Shown: positions 19,693 to 29,079, counted from the first letter of the stretch. The stretch: DNA of 64,000 nucleotides from Pseudomonas denitrificans (nom. rej.) (GCF_008807415.1 NZ_CP043626.1:1488001-1552000), one strand, 5' to 3'. Notes: generated from the letters alone by a model not told the origin. Translations and numbers: made by a program.

Positions 19693-20463
19693 CTAACAGG
19701 CGAGGTGGGAAATTGCCTGCGCCAGGCCATCCGGGTTGTCGTAGGCGATCATGTGCCCGCTATGGGCAACGATCTCAACCCGGCAGCCGGCCTGGTGATA
19801 CAGACGGATGTCGTTGAGCGGTGTGTTGTCCGAGAGGATCACGGCCTTCCTGGGGGTACGCAGCATTTTCAGCGCCTCGATCCACGCGCCTGCGTCGTAG
19901 TCGGCGAGCGCCGCGCCGGCCCACTGGTAGATGGCCTGGGGTGAGCAGATCTGGAAAGGGCCGAGCCAGGCTTCGTTGTCGCCGTCTTCCCCGAGTCGTT
20001 CGAGCAGTTGTGAAAAGCCGATGGCGACAAACTCGCTCTCACTCATGGAGGTGATGGATTCGAGCAGGGCAATGCCATAGTCGCTGAGACCGGGTTGGCA
20101 GAGGATCAGCTTGTTAACCTTGTTCGGCAGGGCGGCTGCGAGCTTGAGAGCGATGAAGGCGCCGGCGCTGTGGCCGAACAGGCCGCAGCGGTTGACGCCG
20201 GTGCTGAGAATCCAGCTTTCCAGCGTCTGGGCCTGGGCGGTTGTGCCGTAGAGGGTGGCGTCGGGCTTGTCGCTGAAACCGGCGCCGGGCAGGTCCACCA
20301 GCCAGGAGCGGCGCCGGCAATAGGCGTCCGATGCGATGACCGCGGGGTAGTCACTGGTCGATGCGCAGCCCAGGCCGTGAATGTAGATCAGGGGTGACGC
20401 TCCGTAGCAGACGTCTTGCCAACGCAGCAGGTCCTTCTGCTCGTCAAAGGGGTAGGTATTCAT
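19693..20463 (-). CDS. alpha/beta hydrolase
   Basis: Protein of 256 aa with an alpha/beta hydrolase plan: oxyanion IHGLGC, strand/loop LVDLPGAGFSDKP, nucleophile elbow GHSAGA (Ser at about 98), and a late His in AHSGHMIAYDNP. The substrate cannot be read. The start ATG at 20463 follows GGGAGTGTGAG. It is a single gene, convergent with the porin. Confidence 0.85.
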   Translation of the reverse strand: MNTYPFDEQKDLLRWQDVCYGASPLIYIHGLGCASTSDYPAVIASDAYCRRRSWLVDLPGAGFSDKPDATLYGTTAQAQTLESWILSTGVNRCGLFGHSAGAFIALKLAAALPNKVNKLILCQPGLSDYGIALLESITSMSESEFVAIGFSQLLERLGEDGDNEAWLGPFQICSPQAIYQWAGAALADYDAGAWIEALKMLRTPRKAVILSDNTPLNDIRLYHQAGCRVEIVAHSGHMIAYDNPDGLAQAISHLAC

Positions 20464-20814
20464 GTCTCACACTCCCATTGGGATTGCAGAACCCGGAGGC
20501 TTGCGGAAGACGCACGAGACGGCATGACAGCTTCTTCGTGCGTACCGTCATGGGCATGTCGGTGAGCTGAGGTTAGGGGCGGTGACAGGCCTGCGGGATG
20601 GCAGTTCGGGCGAGGTTGAAACCGGTCAAGTTTGGGTCTGCTTTTCTTGTGGGAAGCGTCAGTTTGTTCGTCATTCGTTTGCCACTCCCGATGAAGGGGA
20701 GAACGACATCCGATCCGCTGTTGTCCTGGCGGACCCGCGGCGAGGCTTGCCTGCCATGACGCGCAGAAGCACCGGTCCTACAATGCGGGTTCCCTCCCGT
20801 CCCAAGGAAATCCC
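20464..20814. other. intergenic region, nothing recognised
   Basis: 351 bases between divergent hydrolase genes. It must contain both promoters. I found no hairpin with a T-run, no repeat of the families seen elsewhere, and no credible small ORF. Confidence 0.4.
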
Positions 20815-21462
20815 ATGCCCGCCGAAGAACAGCGCAGCACACAACTGATCGATGGCCCGGTGGGCAAGCTGCAGTTGCTGATCGACCGGCCGGACTTGCC
20901 GGTGCAAGGCCTCGCGCTGATCAGCCATCCGCAGCCGCTGCTCGGCGGCAGCCCGAAACACCGCGTGCCGCTGACCCTTTCGCGCAAGCTCTGTGGCGCC
21001 GGCTGGATGACCGTGCGGCCGAGCTTCCGGGGTGTGGATGGCAGCGAGGGCGAGTACGCCGAAGGCATCGGCGAGGCGCAGGACATGCTCGCGGTGATCG
21101 CGCACCTGCGTAGCGAGTATCCGGAGCTGCCGCTGGCGCTGGTGGGCTTTTCCTTCGGCTCGTATGTATTTGCCCGCATAGCCAGCGAGCTGTCGCCGCC
21201 CGCGCAGGCCATCGCGCTGATGGGTTTGCCGTTGGGCACGGTGCCCGGTGGCCGGGACTACGAAGCACAGGACCTGCCTGCCGATTGCCTGCTGCTGCAT
21301 GGCGAGGCGGACGAGATGGCGCCGCTGGCGAACCTGCTCGACTGGGCGCGCCTGACGCAGCGCGAGGTGGTGCTCTACGCCGGCGCGGACCACTTCTTCA
21401 AGGGTTGCCTGGAGCGCGCGGTGGAGCGCGTGCTGGAGCACCTGTCCCGCGCGATCACCTGA
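20815..21462 (+). CDS. alpha/beta hydrolase, dienelactone-hydrolase-like
   Basis: Protein of 215 aa. It shows ALISHPQPLLGGS near the N-terminus, RPSFRGVDGSEG, the nucleophile elbow VGFSFGSYV (Ser at about 111), an acid in LLHGEADEMAP and the His in GADHFFKG. This is the short cytoplasmic hydrolase group often annotated as 'alpha/beta hydrolase, putative esterase' in Pseudomonas. Function unknown. Its end meets the DUF971 gene end to end (1-base gap, convergent). Confidence 0.85.
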   Translation: MPAEEQRSTQLIDGPVGKLQLLIDRPDLPVQGLALISHPQPLLGGSPKHRVPLTLSRKLCGAGWMTVRPSFRGVDGSEGEYAEGIGEAQDMLAVIAHLRSEYPELPLALVGFSFGSYVFARIASELSPPAQAIALMGLPLGTVPGGRDYEAQDLPADCLLLHGEADEMAPLANLLDWARLTQREVVLYAGADHFFKGCLERAVERVLEHLSRAIT

Positions 21463-21463
21463 G

Positions 21464-21748
21464 TTATCTCCGTCCCAGTTCGCGCAGGTAGGACCAGGGG
21501 TAGATACCCCGGTCGTGGCCATCGTCGAACACCAGCTGCACGCCATAACCCTGCAGGTTCAGCTCCTGCAGGACGACTCCGGCGCAGACCAGCTCGATGC
21601 GCCCCTGAAGGCGCGCCGCCCGGCACTGCGAGCAGGGGCAGGCGCCGCGCAGGCGGGTGAAGGCGATGCACTGCTCGACGCCGTCGTCCCAGCGGATGCG
21701 CAATTCCCTGTCGGCGCTGGAGCGGTGCAGTGCGACGGGTGTGTTCAC
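21464..21748 (-). CDS. DUF971 protein (gamma-butyrobetaine-hydroxylase-like N-terminal domain)
   Basis: Protein of 94 aa. The CPCSQCRAA motif (about residues 37-45) gives the Zn-binding Cys set of the DUF971/GBBH_N domain, followed by LQELNLQGYGVQLVFDDGHDRGIYPWSYLREL, split over typical conserved positions (YGVQLVFDDGH, IYPWSYL). The free-standing domain is found in Fe-S-related contexts as well as fused to 2-oxoglutarate dioxygenases. Its start overlaps the end of the HEAT gene by 4 bases, so it is the last gene of the ABC operon. Confidence 0.85.
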   Translation of the reverse strand: MNTPVALHRSSADRELRIRWDDGVEQCIAFTRLRGACPCSQCRAARLQGRIELVCAGVVLQELNLQGYGVQLVFDDGHDRGIYPWSYLRELGRR

Positions 21749-22728
21749 GCTGACTGCCCCAGTTGGGTGAGGGCGATACGCACGGCCTTGCGGACTTCCG
21801 GGTCGCCGTCGTTTTCGGCGTTGCGCAGCGCCTCGATGGCGTCGTCGCTGCCCAGTTCGCCCAGGGCCAGCGCCGCCTCCTTGCGCAGGTTGCTGATGCC
21901 GTGGCCGAGCACGCTCTTCAGGCCTTCCAGCGCCGGCAGGTAACGCAGCTTGCCCAGCGAGCGGGCGGCGCGCAGGCGTACCTGCCAGAAGTCGTCTTCC
22001 AGTGCTTGCACCAGCGCATCACCGGCTTCCGGCAGGGCCAGCTTGCCGAGGGTGCCGGCGGATTCCTCGCGCACCTGCCAGGCCGGGTCGAGCAGCGCCA
22101 CCTGCAAGGCCGGCAGCACGCTGGCGTCGATAGCCAGACCGAGGGCGCCGGCAGCCGCGCGGCGGACTTCGGCGTCCGGATCGTCGCGGGTCAGGCGTGC
22201 CAGGTGCGGCAGCGCGTCGGTGCGCTTGAGCCAGCCGAGGATGCCCACGGCTTCGCGGCGCACGCCGGCGTCGCTGTCGTCCAGCGCTGCCAGGGCCGGT
22301 TCGGCGGCCACTTCCAGACGCAGTTCGCGCAGGGCGCGCAAGGCGCTGCGGCGAACGAAGAGGTCGGCGTGGGTCGCCCAGGGCAGCAGGCGCACGCCGG
22401 CCTCGGCGGTCTTCAGTTCGCTCAGGCTCTGGGCGGCGGCTTCGCGCACTTCATTGTCGCTGTCGGCCAGGGCCTGGCAGAGGGCGTCCACCACCTCGGG
22501 TTCTTCCCAGGCTTCCAGCAGGCGCGCGGCCTCGGCGCGGACGCTGGCGGCGGCGTCATGGTTCAGCGCGTGGGCGAGCCAGGGCAGGCCATCGGGTTCT
22601 TCCAGGTCGGCCAGTTCGATCAGGGCGATGCGCCGTACGCCGGCGTCGGCGTCCTGCAGGCGCGGCTGGAGGTCGAGGATGTCGGGATTGTCGGTGCTGA
22701 TGCTGGATGAGGGATTGAAGTCGGTCAT
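21745..22728 (-). CDS. HEAT-repeat protein
   Basis: Protein of 327 aa made almost entirely of tandem PBS-lyase-type HEAT repeats of about 31 residues, each with a variant of D..VR..AA..LG.L. I count about nine. There is no signal peptide, so it is a cytoplasmic solenoid, probably a protein-protein scaffold. It overlaps both neighbours by 4 bases (ATPase upstream, DUF971 downstream). A HEAT protein is not a normal component of an ABC importer; its presence links the importer to the flavoprotein/ferredoxin pair further upstream (inference). Confidence 0.88.
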   Translation of the reverse strand: MTDFNPSSSISTDNPDILDLQPRLQDADAGVRRIALIELADLEEPDGLPWLAHALNHDAAASVRAEAARLLEAWEEPEVVDALCQALADSDNEVREAAAQSLSELKTAEAGVRLLPWATHADLFVRRSALRALRELRLEVAAEPALAALDDSDAGVRREAVGILGWLKRTDALPHLARLTRDDPDAEVRRAAAGALGLAIDASVLPALQVALLDPAWQVREESAGTLGKLALPEAGDALVQALEDDFWQVRLRAARSLGKLRYLPALEGLKSVLGHGISNLRKEAALALGELGSDDAIEALRNAENDGDPEVRKAVRIALTQLGQSA

Positions 22729-23573
22729 ATGGCGAATCGCGGTATCCGTTGTGGAGTGGGCAGGCCCAGTGGCGTCAGGCGCGGCAGCTGGCGGCCGTCT
22801 TCGTGGCGCAGCAGTTCCAGGCAGTGGCGCTTGAGCCGGGAGAATTCCGGGCTGGTGAGCAAATCGGCGTGGCGCGGGCGCGGGAAGTCGAGGCGGATGT
22901 CTTCGAGGATGCGTCCGGGTCGGGGGCTCATCACCAGGATGCGGTCGGCGAGGAACAGCGCCTCGTCGATGTCGTGGGTGATGAACAGCACGCTGGTGCG
23001 CAGGCGCGTCCAGATGTCCAGCAGCAGCTCCTGCATCATCATCCGCGTCTGCGCATCGAGGGCGCCGAAGGGTTCGTCCATCAGCAGCAGGCGCGGCTGG
23101 TTGATCAGCACGCGGGCGATCTCCACGCGTTGCTGCATGCCGCCGGAGAGCTGCGATGGCCAGCGCCCTGCAAAACCGTTCAGGCCCACCAGCTGGAGCA
23201 TCTCGTCCGCCTGGCGATGGCGCTCGGCGCGGGGCACGCCGCGCATCTTCAGGCCGAAGGCGACGTTGTCGCGCACCCGCCGCCAGGGCAGCAGGGTGTG
23301 GTGCTGGAACACCATGCCGCGCTCGGGCGACGGCCCGGCGACGCTCTGGCCGTCCACTTCCAACTGGCCGGCGCTGGGCCTCAGGTGCCCGGCCAGGGCG
23401 CCGAGCAGGGTGGACTTGCCGCAGCCGGAGGGGCCGAGCACGCAGACGAACTCGCCGGGCTCGATGGAAAAACTCAGCGACTGCACGGCCTCGAAGGCGT
23501 CACGGCCGCTGCCCAGGTGGATCGACAGACCGTCGACGCGTACGCGCCCCGGTGCGCTGGCGGGCAGGGTCAT
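22725..23573 (-). CDS. ABC transporter ATP-binding protein (SsuB/TauB-like)
   Basis: Protein of 282 aa. Walker A GPSGCGKST, Q-loop VFQHHTLLPW, signature LSGGMQQR, Walker B LLLMDEPFGALD and H-loop ITHDIDEAL are all intact. The QQR signature and the IDEAL switch are typical of nitrate/sulfonate/taurine importers. It has about 25 residues beyond the usual SsuB C-terminus. The start at 23573 overlaps the permease stop by 4 bases. Confidence 0.93.
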   Translation of the reverse strand: MTLPASAPGRVRVDGLSIHLGSGRDAFEAVQSLSFSIEPGEFVCVLGPSGCGKSTLLGALAGHLRPSAGQLEVDGQSVAGPSPERGMVFQHHTLLPWRRVRDNVAFGLKMRGVPRAERHRQADEMLQLVGLNGFAGRWPSQLSGGMQQRVEIARVLINQPRLLLMDEPFGALDAQTRMMMQELLLDIWTRLRTSVLFITHDIDEALFLADRILVMSPRPGRILEDIRLDFPRPRHADLLTSPEFSRLKRHCLELLRHEDGRQLPRLTPLGLPTPQRIPRFAI

Positions 23574-24357
23574 GGCTTGCCTCCGGCCTGGCGCTGCCAG
23601 GGCATGACCAGGGCGCCGAGCTGGCGTACCAGCAGGCTGCTGGCCATGCCGAGCACGCCGATCAGCAGCATGCCGACGACAATGTCGGGGTAGTTCTGCA
23701 AGGTGTAGGACTCCCAGGTGTAGTAGCCGATGCCCCATTGCCCGGAGATCATCTCGGCGGTCACCAGGCAGAACCACGAGGTGCCCATGCCGATGGCCAG
23801 GCCGGTGACGATGCTCGGTGCGGCGCCGGGCAGCACCACTTCGCGCAGCAGCGCCCGGCGCCCGGCGCCGAGGCTGCGGGCGGAGGCGAGCAGGCGCGGG
23901 TCGACCGCTTCGACGCCGTGGATGGTGTTGAGCAGGATGGGAACAGCGCGCCGGTGAAGGTGATGAAGATCATCGACAGCTCGGAGCTGGGGAACATCAG
24001 GATCGCCAGCGGAATCCAGGCCACCGCCGGGATCGGCCGCAGCACTTCCAGCGGTGGCAGCAGGCTGTCGCGCGCCCAGCGCCCGCGGCCGATGACCAGG
24101 CCGAGGAGGATGCCGGCAAAAGCCGCGAGCAGGTAACCGGCGAGCACCCGCAGCAGGCTGCTGCCCAGGTGGCGGCCGAGCTTGCTCGATTGCGCGAGGT
24201 TCCAGGCGGCGTCGAGCACGTCGCGCGGGCCGGGCACGTTGGCGAAGGTGACCACGCCGAGGTTGACGTGGCGCGCGCTGAGCACCTGCCAGAGTACGAG
24301 GCAGACCAGCAGCGAGGCCAGGCGCAGGCTCCAGCGGGTGAGAGGGGTGGTGTTCAT
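23570..24357 (-). pseudogene. ABC transporter permease, SsuC/TauC-like (frame broken by a 1-base shortfall)
   Basis: The N-terminal frame (24357 to about 23942) encodes the first four TM segments to FITFTGALFP. The rest (VEAVDPRLLASARSLGAG, the EAA-type loop, then GLAIGMGTSWFCLVTAEM) lies in another frame down to 23570. Adding one G to the GGG at 23939-23941 restores FTGALFPILLNTIHGV and a 262-aa protein, the normal family length. All motifs on both sides are conserved, so the gene was functional very recently or the base is a sequencing error. It overlaps the ATPase gene and follows the substrate-binding gene by 50 bases. Confidence 0.85.
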
Positions 24358-24407
24358 CTGCGGTCTCCGCCAGCCCCGGCGCGCGGGCGCCGGGGCTGGT
24401 TGTCGAT

Positions 24408-25814
24408 TCAGCGGCTGGCCACGGCCTGCTGGCTGGCAGCGGCGAAGTCGGCGACTTCACCACCGTGCTGACGGGCGAAGGCATCGGCCTGTTCGCGCAG
24501 CAGGAAGGCATCCAGTGCGCCGTCCTTGCCACGCACGAACCAGGCCTGCCCGGCGAGCAGCTTGATGCCGCTGTCGCTGGCCTGGGCGTACACCGCGCGG
24601 ATGTCCTTGCCCTGTTGCTTGAGTTCGGCCAGCTGCCCCAACGCCTCCTTGGCGGTCGCGTAGCTACGCACTTTCGGCTCACCGCGCACCCAGATCTGCG
24701 CGACCTTGCGGGTATCGCTGATCGGCTGGTCGGTCAGCGCGTCATTGCCCAGCAGCGGCTGTTGCGCGTAGTTCTTCAGCGCGGCGTCGTAGTCGGCACC
24801 GGAGGCCTTGAAGGCGGCGCGGAGGTAGCGGTCGTCGACGAACTGGTCGACGTTCAGCCCGCGGTCGGCTTTCTTCAGCAGCTTCAGGGTATCGATGGCG
24901 GTGGCCACGGCCTGGCGGTATTCGGGTTTCCAGGTCAGGTCCCGCGTCTGCAGGCCGAGCGGGCCGTGGAACAGGTAGTTCACCTCGGCCGGAATGCCGG
25001 CGACCTTCTCGATCAGCTCGCTGTACTTCTCCGGGTCTTGCGCCAGCAACTGGTTGGCTTCGTAGGTGGCGCGCAGGTAAGCCTCGACGATTTCCGGGTA
25101 CTTCTGCGCGTAGTCGGCTTCCACCAGCGCGCCGTGGAAGGTCGGCGCCTTGGCCTGGGAGCCGTCGTAGATCTTGCGGGCGATGCCACGGCTTTCGAAC
25201 AGCTCGGCGAAGGGCACGAAGTCGGCGTGGGCGGCGATCTTGTTGGCCTGCAGGGCGGACCCGGCGACTTCCGGCGGCTGCGCGATGATGGTGACGTCCT
25301 TCTCCGGGTCCCAGCCTTGTGCTGCGATGGCGCGCAGCAGCAGGCCGTGGGCGGTGGAGGCGAAGGGCACGGAGATGGTCTGGCCCTTGAGTTCGGCCAG
25401 CGACTGCACCTTGGAGGCGGCGGGCACGACAATGCCATTGCCGCTGCCGTCGATGCTGCCCGAGAGCACGCTGATGAACAGGCTGCGCTTTCCGGCGGCC
25501 TCGTGGGCGACGCCGTTGAGCGAGCCGGGGAAGTCGGCCATGGCGCCAAAGTCGAGCTTGCCGGCGACCATCTCGTTGGTCAGCGGCGCGCCGCTGGTGA
25601 AATTCTTCCACTGCACGTCGTACTGCGCGTCCTTGTACGCGCCGTCGTGGGGCAGGTACTTGTCGAGCAGGCCGAGTTCGCGGATCAATAGGCCGCCAGC
25701 GGCGCAGTTGATGGTGGTGTCCTGGGTGCCGATGGCGACGCGGATCGTTTCCGAGTGGGCGGAAAGACTGGCAATGGCGAGCGCAAGGCCGGCCAGGGTG
25801 GTGCGCAAGGTCAT
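24408..25814 (-). CDS. ABC substrate-binding protein (SsuA/NrtA type) with C-terminal NosL-like domain
   Basis: Protein of 468 aa, about 130 longer than SsuA/TauA. Signal peptide with cleavage near SAHS (residue 21). Residues about 22-345 form a NMT1/SsuA-like binding domain (IRVAIGTQDTTINCAAGGLL, GKLDFGAMADFPG, LKGQTISVPFASTAHGLLLR). Residues about 365-460 resemble NosL: VAQIWVRGEPKVRSYATAKE, DIRAVYAQ, AWFVRGKDG and ADAFARQHGGEVADF. NosL is a copper-binding accessory lipoprotein, but its CxM metal motif is not visible here. It is the periplasmic receptor of the ABC importer. The ligand is unknown; the AtsK/TauD/TonB neighbours suggest an organosulfur compound. A good GAGGGGAAC precedes the start. 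Confidence 0.85.
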   Translation of the reverse strand: MTLRTTLAGLALAIASLSAHSETIRVAIGTQDTTINCAAGGLLIRELGLLDKYLPHDGAYKDAQYDVQWKNFTSGAPLTNEMVAGKLDFGAMADFPGSLNGVAHEAAGKRSLFISVLSGSIDGSGNGIVVPAASKVQSLAELKGQTISVPFASTAHGLLLRAIAAQGWDPEKDVTIIAQPPEVAGSALQANKIAAHADFVPFAELFESRGIARKIYDGSQAKAPTFHGALVEADYAQKYPEIVEAYLRATYEANQLLAQDPEKYSELIEKVAGIPAEVNYLFHGPLGLQTRDLTWKPEYRQAVATAIDTLKLLKKADRGLNVDQFVDDRYLRAAFKASGADYDAALKNYAQQPLLGNDALTDQPISDTRKVAQIWVRGEPKVRSYATAKEALGQLAELKQQGKDIRAVYAQASDSGIKLLAGQAWFVRGKDGALDAFLLREQADAFARQHGGEVADFAAASQQAVASR

Positions 25815-25975
25815 GGGTGTTCCCCTCGAATCATCAGTGTTGGAATCGTCTCCGCCGCAGGCCTTGCGGTGGGAAACGAGGGGCGGTGCATCAGGCGTCC
25901 GGCGGTGGGGCCGGATGGCGTTTCTGGTTATCGGTGTCGTCCTGCGTTCACCTGCAGGAGCCGCGTCGTAGCACC

Positions 25976-26055
25976 GTAGGGCGGATAACCTGGAACAGGT
26001 TATCCGCCGATGGATCCATGGCGGATAACGCTGGCGCGTTATGCGCCCTACGGAG
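25976..26055. repeat. composite palindromic repeat (GTAGGGCGGATAAC family)
   Basis: GTAGGGCGGATAAC ... GGTTATCCGCC followed by GCGGATAACGCTGGCGCGTTATGCGCCCTACGG-type arms (given here as positions: left arm 25977-26011, right arm 26022-26054). The same family occurs at 29421-29454, 35237-35316 and 45050-45125. It lies between the ferredoxin and substrate-binding genes, in a 259-bp gap that holds nothing else I recognise. Confidence 0.75.
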
Positions 26056-26073
26056 CTGCACGGGACGGCGGTC

Positions 26074-26319
26074 TCAGCGCAGGAGGTAGGGAATCTCGAC
26101 CTTCACCGCGCCGGTCGGGCAGTCCTTCTCGCAGGGCATGCAGTACCAGCATTCGTCGAAGGCCATGTAGGCCTTCTGGGTGGCGGGGTTGATCGCCAGC
26201 AGGTCCATCGGGCAGACCTCGACGCAGACGGTGCAGCCCTTGTCGGCGATGCACTTGTCCTCGTCCACCGTCACCGGGGCGCTGGAGCGGAAAAAGATTT
26301 CCTGGGGTTGGTAGGCCAT
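26074..26319 (-). CDS. 2[4Fe-4S] ferredoxin, AprB-like
   Basis: Protein of 81 aa with two cluster motifs: Cys23-x5-Cys29-x2-Cys32-x3-Cys36-Pro and Cys57-x2-Cys60-x2-Cys63-x3-Cys67-Pro. The longer first spacing and the aromatic FDECWYCMPC segment resemble AprB, the electron-transfer subunit of adenylylsulfate reductase, but the AprB tail is absent. It probably passes electrons to or from the AprA-like flavoprotein encoded 264 bases upstream on the same strand. The gap between them holds a palindromic repeat element (26413-26563), not a gene. Confidence 0.88.
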   Translation of the reverse strand: MAYQPQEIFFRSSAPVTVDEDKCIADKGCTVCVEVCPMDLLAINPATQKAYMAFDECWYCMPCEKDCPTGAVKVEIPYLLR

Positions 26320-26412
26320 TGCACGCGGTCCTCATCGTGTTGCTTGCCGGCCGTCGTGGCGGCCGGCTGATTCTGTTCGGTGTTCCTGGGTGGTTCTGGT
26401 GCTCGGGGTCTT

Positions 26413-26563
26413 CCCTCACCCTAACCCTGGCTGCGCGCCCCGCTCCAGAGGGAGAGGGGACTGTCCTGAACGGTGAAGAAATCGGCGCTCGCCGGCTGAC
26501 GACATTGTCGCCCTTCGCGCCGAACGACCTCCTCTCCCTCTGGGAGAGGGCTGGGGTGAGGGG
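26413..26563. repeat. MITE-like palindromic element, copy 1
   Basis: Ends are inverted: CCCTCACCCTAACCCT at 26413-26428 and GGGCTGGGGTGAGGGG ending at 26563. The interior (GACTGTCCTGAACGG, AAATCGGCGCTCGCCGG) is shared with copy 2 at 29255-29394 and partly with copy 3 at 45262-45377. No coding capacity. It interrupts the space between the flavoprotein and ferredoxin genes. Confidence 0.75.
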
Positions 26564-26582
26564 CTCCTCGGCGAACGACCTA

Positions 26583-28330
26583 CTATGCCGCCTCGCTCTT
26601 CACCCGCAGCTTCTCGTAAGCCTGCTGCTCATCCTCATCCAGCGCGATCACATAAGGCTCGATGGGCTTCTTGAAACTGGTCATCGCACCGTCTTCGCCC
26701 TTCTTCAGGTGCGCATGGCAGAACCACTCGGCATCGTTGCGCAGCGGGTAGTCGACGCGGTGGTGGTACAGGCCCCAGCGGCTCTCGGTACGGAACAGCG
26801 AGGCGCGGGCGGCCATCTCGGCGCAGTCGCGGATCACGCTGACTTCCATGGCGCGCATCAGTTCATGGGGGTTGGCCTTGAGCTGGTCGAGGTCGCGGGC
26901 GATCTCGGCGAAGCGCTGCAGGCCGATCTCCATCTTCTTCGTCACCTTGGGCGGCTGCAGGTAGTCGTTGACCATGCGCCGCAGCTTGTACTCGACCTGC
27001 GCCGGCGGCAGGCCGTGCTCGCGCTTGAGCGGGGCGAAGACGCGTTCGCGCTCACGCTCGACCTGGGCGGCATCGACTTCGCTGAACTCGCGCCCGGCCA
27101 CGTACTGTGCGGCGTTGGCCCCGGCGAACCAGCCGTAGGTGAAGGCCCGAGCATGTAGTTGTGCGGTACGGCGGCCATGTCTCCGGCCGAATACAGGCCC
27201 CTGACGCTGGTCTCGGCCTTCTCGTTGACCCAAACGCCCGAGGCCGAATGGCCGGAGCAGAAACCGATCTCCGAGATGTGCATCTCCACCATCTGCTGAC
27301 GGTAGTCAGTACCGCGCCCGGCATGGAATTGGCCACGGCTGGGGCGTTCGTTGCTGTGGAGGATGTCCTCGATGGTCTGGATGGTTTCCTCGGCCAGGTG
27401 GTCGAGCTTGAGGAACACCGGACCGTTGCCGCCTTCGAGTTCCTGGTGGAACTCCCACATCATCTGGCCGCTCCAGTAGTCGCACTCGATGAAGCGCTCG
27501 CCCTTGCTGTTGGCGGTGTAGCCGCCCAGCGGGCCGGTGACGTAGGCGCAGGCCGGGCCGTTGTAGTCCTTGATCAGCGGGTTGATCTGGAAGCACTCCA
27601 GGTTCGAAAGTTCCGCCCCCGCGTGGTAGGCCATGGCATAGCCGTCGCCGGCATTGGTGGGGTTCTCGTAGGTGCCCATCAGGTAGCCGGACGAGGGCAG
27701 GCCCAGGCGGCCGGCGGCGCCGCAGGCGAGCACCACGGCCTTGGCGCGGATCACCTGGAACTGTGCAGTGCGGCAGTCGAAGCCGAGCAGGCCGTTGACC
27801 GCGCCCTCGGCATCGGTCAGCAGGCGGGTGACCACCAGGCGGTTGGTGATCTCGATGCGTGCACGCTTGAGCTGGCGGTACAGCACCTTCTTGATGTCGT
27901 GGCCCTCGGGCATGGGCAGCACGTAGGCACCCATGTGGTGGACCTTCTTCACCGCGTAATCGCCGACTTCGTCCTTCTCGAATTTCACGCCCCAGCGGTC
28001 CAGCTGCTGGAGGGTCTCGAAGCTGTGGGTGGCATAGGCGTAGACCGCCGCCTGGTTGACGATGCCGTCGTTGGCGACGGTGATTTCCTTGGTGTACTGC
28101 TCGGGCGTGGCGTGGCCGGGAATGATCGCGTTGTTCAGCCCGTCCATGCCCATGCTGATGGCGCCGCTGCGCTTGACGTTGGCCTTGTCCACCAGCAGCA
28201 CGCGCAGCTCGCGGTTGGCTTCCTTGGCCTTGATCGCCGCCATCGGGCCGGCGGTGCCGCCGCCGATCACCACGATGTCGTAGGCGAGTTCCTTGTCCGC
28301 GGGTACCTCGGAGAGGTCGAACTGGCTCAT
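26583..28330 (-). pseudogene. AprA-like FAD flavoprotein (fumarate reductase/adenylylsulfate reductase alpha family; frame broken by a 1-base shortfall)
   Basis: Start at 28330 (MSQFDLSEV) gives the FAD-binding IVVIGGGTAGPMAAIKAKE, RSGAISMGMDGLNN, the second nucleotide motif AVVLACGAAGRLG, and GLYSAGDMAAVPHNYMLG. There the frame is lost. Adding one C to the CCC at 27146-27148 restores MLGAFTYGWFAGANAAQY and the C-terminal helical domain down to 26583, about 582 aa in all. The family includes AprA, SdhA and FrdA; the SAGD segment and adjacent ferredoxin favour an AprA-like enzyme. No ATP-sulfurylase or dsr genes are present, so dissimilatory sulfate reduction is excluded in this window. The substrate is unknown. 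Its ATG overlaps the GntR stop. Confidence 0.85.
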
Positions 28331-29076
28331 TGGTGCTGTCCCTTGTGGCGGTCGATGCGCAGGCGGTACTGGAAGGCATCGCCGCGGTAGTAGAGGTGTT
28401 CGTAGTCCAGTGGCGCGCCGTCGGCGGTGTGGGTCAGGCGCTCGATGCGCATCACCGGCGAGCCTTCCTGCACCTCCAGCGCGCGGGCCAGTTCGGCGTC
28501 GGCAAGGATGGCGTCGATGGCCAGGTCGGCATGGCCCAGGGGCAGGGCGCAGTCGTTCTCGAGGATCAGGAAGATGTCGCGGCTGACCAGGTCGGCCTTC
28601 TCCAGGCGCTTGCCGACGTGCTCGGGCAGCCAGGTGATCTCCAGCGACACCAGCTCGCGGTTGACCAGGCGGGCGCGCTTGATCTGCACCACGTTCTCGC
28701 CCTCGGCCACCTGCAGGCGGGCGGCGACCTGGGCGTTGGCCGGCACGGTCTTGAAGCTGCGCAGGCGGTTGATCACCTCGTAGCCGCGCTGGGTCATGGA
28801 TTCGCCCAGGCCCTGCAGCGTGCTGACGTTCTGGAATGCCTTGGGCTTGGCGACGAACGTGCCCTTGCCGTGGATCTTGAAGATCAGCCCTTCCTTCTGC
28901 AGGTCGCCCAGCGCCTGGCGCACGGTGATCCGGCTGACTTCGAAGGCCTTGCCCAGCTCGGCCTCGGAGGGCATGCGGCTGAGCGGCGGATAGGTGCCGT
29001 CGAGGATGCGCGTACGCAGGACTTCCTTGAGCTGGCTGTAGAGGGGAACGGGGGAGAGGGGGAGTAGTTCGGCCAT
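28327..29076 (-). CDS. GntR/HutC family regulator
   Basis: Protein of 249 aa. N-terminal wHTH of GntR type (PLYSQLKEVLRTRILDGTYP, SRITVRQALGDLQKEGLI, GKGTFVAKPK) and a C-terminal UTRA effector domain (residues about 95-245, with LEITWLPEHVG and FQYRLRIDRHK). It is the first gene of the flavoprotein operon and overlaps the next start by 4 bases (ATGA). A perfect 16-bp palindrome lies 4 bases upstream of its start codon, so autorepression of the whole operon, relieved by a ligand, is the likely control. Confidence 0.92.
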   Translation of the reverse strand: MAELLPLSPVPLYSQLKEVLRTRILDGTYPPLSRMPSEAELGKAFEVSRITVRQALGDLQKEGLIFKIHGKGTFVAKPKAFQNVSTLQGLGESMTQRGYEVINRLRSFKTVPANAQVAARLQVAEGENVVQIKRARLVNRELVSLEITWLPEHVGKRLEKADLVSRDIFLILENDCALPLGHADLAIDAILADAELARALEVQEGSPVMRIERLTHTADGAPLDYEHLYYRGDAFQYRLRIDRHKGQHQ

Positions 29077-29079
29077 AGT

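Noticed and set aside
26413..26563. Insertion sequence between flavoprotein and ferredoxin genes
   Set aside because: Palindromic ends but no transposase reading frame and no visible target duplication; kept as MITE-like repeat.
26074..28330. Dissimilatory sulfate reduction genes aprAB
   Set aside because: The proteins are related to AprAB but no sat, dsr or qmo genes occur and the context is uptake and oxygenase genes, so I use 'AprA-like' only.
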